From Impatiens glandulifera (lineage: Eukaryota > Streptophyta > Magnoliopsida > Ericales > Balsaminaceae): a stretch of DNA of 64,000 nucleotides. The stretch is taken from assembly GCF_907164915.1 (NCBI RefSeq), contig NC_061862.1, positions 120,679,533 through 120,743,532 on the forward strand, given 5' to 3'. The notes below the pieces were generated by a model, which saw nothing but the letters and a program-made list of their open reading frames with translations, did no database searches and was not told where the DNA came from. A program made the position numbers and the translations under genes. Of this stretch, positions 61,056 through 64,000 are shown one piece after another (the first letter of the stretch is position 1; every line of letters begins with the position of its first letter).

Positions 61056-61744
61056 ATATATTTAAATTAAATTTTTTATTTTTAAAATTTATGAATATTT
61101 TCCTAAATTTTATTATATATATATATTAATTATTATTACACTATTAATGATAATTTTTTATTATTATTTTAAATAAATTTGTTATTATTAATTTTATTTA
61201 TTTAGATTTATTATTAAAATAATAAATAAAGAAATGTGTCAATTTATTTCATAATTAACTAAACTCTAATTTTAAATTATTGTTGACGGTGTAAAATTAT
61301 TTTAAATAAATTTTGAATTAATTTATTTATATTTATTATTAAATAAAAAATAAAAGAATGTGTCAATTTCTTTCCTAATTTACTAAACTCTCTTTTCATA
61401 TATATATATATATATATATTTATCAGAAAAATAATCACCGACCTCAATCACAATTTCACACGACTCGTATCCTTTATGAAATTAACCATCAATTTCAATC
61501 GACCTCTATTCTCGTGACCTCACGATCTTTTGTCACCGACCTCATATTTGTCGATAAACCACATCTCAATCACACTTTATCACATCTCTTATCCCTAAGT
61601 AAAAAATCACCAATCTTAATTGACATTTACCATCTTGATCTCATACATTGGTTAATCAAATATTTGATTCATATTTTTTAAATCATTTTCAATTGTTATT
61701 GGTGTATTATTCTTCGACAAACCACATTTCAATCATACTTGGTT

Positions 61745-62400
<656 letters not shown>

Positions 62401-62903
62401 GTGTGAGTTATTTCTCGCTAATACCATTGTAAACATTATATATATCTATAAAAGTTAACTACTCATTCAATGAGATTACACAATAATATAATTATAAAAG
62501 TCTACAAAAAAGGAAATAGAATAAATTATAAATGTTTTTATATGTATACAAATTTGTTCATATTTTGTGTTTGTTCATTGACTGAGTGCTTAATGAATTC
62601 AATGAAGTTAGATCTATTTTGTGAAGATGTTTGCTCTTGATTTTGCTTCACGTTTTTCTTTTGATATTATTCTGCGTCTTATAATATTTCAAAGCCTAAT
62701 CCATTCATATGCTTACATGTTATACAAGATTTTGAAAAGGAATGTATGATTTTAAAAGATGAATGTTTGAAAGTATTCTTTGGCCAAAGCCATTCAAATA
62801 AGTTTAAAATATGCAGATCTGATTATACAACCAAAATAAAATAAGATAAAACTGTCTACATAATTTATTCTCCTCGATTGGTAATAAATTTCATAACAAA
62901 TAT

Positions 62904-63350
62904 CTACAATGATCTCTTTGTTTTGCAGTTGGAGTTCTTTCCACAAGCCACCACACACTCTTCTACTTTTTCAACATCTGTTAATCCAAATCACAATTTA
63001 ATTAAATAATTATTTAATAAACTTTATTGTAAATTATTTTAAGAATTATAAATATAATTAATAATCTTAAGAATTATTATAACATTACCTGGGACTAAAT
63101 TGGTGCATTCGTCAATAGAACAATTGAGACTACAAGCATCTACATTCATTAGAGAAGGAGGACGGTTGAAGATGCATTTTGGAATGCATTGTACTCCACA
63201 TGAAATTCTTGCATTCAAGTCTTTGTTCGTAACAAAACACGTCATTGCACATTTCTGTAGACATTGTTGGAATGAACTTATGTTTGCCGATTCACCATAT
63301 GAAAGAAACATCAATACAAACACAATCACGATTCCATAAGTACTTGACAT
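62904..63350 (-). CDS. Secreted 12-cysteine (thionin-like) peptide gene, third copy
   Basis: Exons 63,350-63,089 and 62,977-62,904 with a 111-bp intron, which has a small AT insertion relative to copy I. AATAAA lies at 62,864-62,869. All 12 cysteines and exon 2 are unchanged. Exon 1 carries seven amino-acid replacements (in the signal peptide, around the third cysteine and near the exon end: L17S, T24I, I36M, I40V, K76N, K84N, A87P) but only one silent change. The last of these puts a proline just before the splice junction. It is the most diverged and clearly separate gene of the three. Confidence 0.78.
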
Positions 63351-63435
63351 TGTCACGGTTCTATTTTGTCTAAAATCACTCTCTTGATTGTTGATGAATA
63401 TGATAGTATGCATATATTGTATATGGTATATGTGC

Positions 63436-63444
63436 TTATATAAT
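63436..63444 (-). promoter_or_regulatory. TATA box of the cysteine-rich gene, third copy
   Basis: 'attatataag' about 86 bp upstream of the start at 63,350, as in the other copies. Confidence 0.65.
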
Positions 63445-63814
63445 CAAATTCATTGCCGTTACTAGTATTAACTATTATTAAGCTATTATTAATGTGCTTG
63501 ATTAAATTTTTAATGTGAAAATATTTGTATATAATTATCCTTTTAAAAACAAATCCTTGTATTTAATATCATGACATTAAATTGAAAAAAAAAACATTTT
63601 TATTTTCATTTTTATAGATTTTTCTATTAAGTTTCAAAGTTTAATTATGAAATAGACAATTAAGATTTGTATTTATCTATATATAATCAATAAATAAATA
63701 TATTTAAGTGGGTATTGCAATATGAGTTCATACCAAATTTTTTATTTATTTGTTTTATCAATCTTATTGTCATCCATGGTCATTTCCTTAAAACAGATTT
63801 AATTCAGTTAATGC

Positions 63815-63817
<3 letters not shown>

Positions 63818-63856
<39 letters not shown>

Positions 63857-63870
63857 TATATATATATATA
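63818..63870. repeat. (ATA)n then (TA)n microsatellite
   Basis: About a dozen ATA units followed by a short TA run stand where copies I and II have a 340-bp TA tract. The same 'aaaaacggttaataccatttc' follows, after which the window ends within the AT-rich stretch. Confidence 0.95.
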
Positions 63871-64000
63871 TTTGTGTAAAAACGGTTAATACCATTTCAT
63901 TAAAAAAATTAAAAGTGAAAGGGTAAAAAATAAAAATTAGACAAATCTTAACTATGATTAAATGATGACAATCAATTTTTTTTTAAAAACTGATTAGTAG

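Larger units (their letters stand above)
42605..61510. repeat. Segmental duplication, copy II
   Basis: Partner of 20,671-39,558. Length changes reside mainly in TA tracts (for example 44,593-44,671 against 22,650-22,680). Beyond 61,510 this copy continues into the third R half, whereas copy I runs into the spacer at 39,559. Confidence 0.9.

Overview
The window is repeat-dominated, AT-rich nuclear DNA from a flowering plant, most likely a eudicot; the species cannot be named from the sequence. The signs are TG...CA LTR elements with initiator-tRNA-Met primer sites (tggtatcagagc), copia and gypsy gag/protease/integrase remnants, LINE fragments with DUF4283 and zf-RVT homology, CACTA transposons, tRNA-derived repeats, long (TA)n tracts and a GT-AG intron gene with a plant-style TATA box. 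There is no operon or CRISPR array. Nearly all long open frames are transposon relics or repeat artefacts.

The only convincing host genes are three copies of a small two-exon gene on the minus strand (about 24.2-24.7, 46.2-46.7 and 62.9-63.35 kb). Each encodes a secreted 111-residue peptide with 12 cysteines, probably of the plant thionin-like or cysteine-rich defence peptide class. Each has a TATA box about 85 bp before the start codon, a roughly 100-bp intron and an AATAAA signal. A broken relative lies in the other half of each repeat unit (about 9.5, 33.7 and 55.7 kb).

Layout: the window is a tandem array of a unit of about 22 kb. The left half (L) holds, in order, the end of a gypsy-type LTR, three tRNA-headed composite repeats with a 60-bp minisatellite, a copia LTR plus decayed gag, a LINE zf-RVT fragment, the pseudogene, an AT-rich block, a 1.35-kb CACTA element and a satellite. 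The right half (R) holds a second CACTA element, microsatellites, two tRNA-like repeats, the intact gene, a TA tract and the start of the gypsy-type LTR. L copies begin at 1, 27.4 and 49.4 kb; R copies begin near 20.7, 42.6 and 59.5 kb. The first unit also carries a 3.08-kb non-autonomous gypsy element (3811-6893) and an 8-kb foreign block (12.78-20.65 kb) with a copia pol fragment, nested LINEs and a 2-kb inverted minisatellite. The second unit carries an extra 5.3 kb, made of a second copy of the satellite/CACTA-2 segment and a 2.3-kb spacer.

Two 19-kb stretches (20,671-39,558 and 42,605-61,510) differ, where compared, almost only in homopolymer and microsatellite lengths. The outer copies (L at 1-12.7 kb and R at 61.5-64 kb) carry ordinary substitutions. 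This means either a very recent unequal exchange or a false duplication in the assembly. The visibly degraded sequence just before 20.6 kb makes the second possibility worth testing.

The hunt gave no clear new enzymatic system. The most unusual observations are a family of elements that share one tRNA-like head but carry different satellite bodies, the 2-kb head-to-head minisatellite, the mosaic of duplication ages, and an excess of replacement changes among the 12-cysteine genes.
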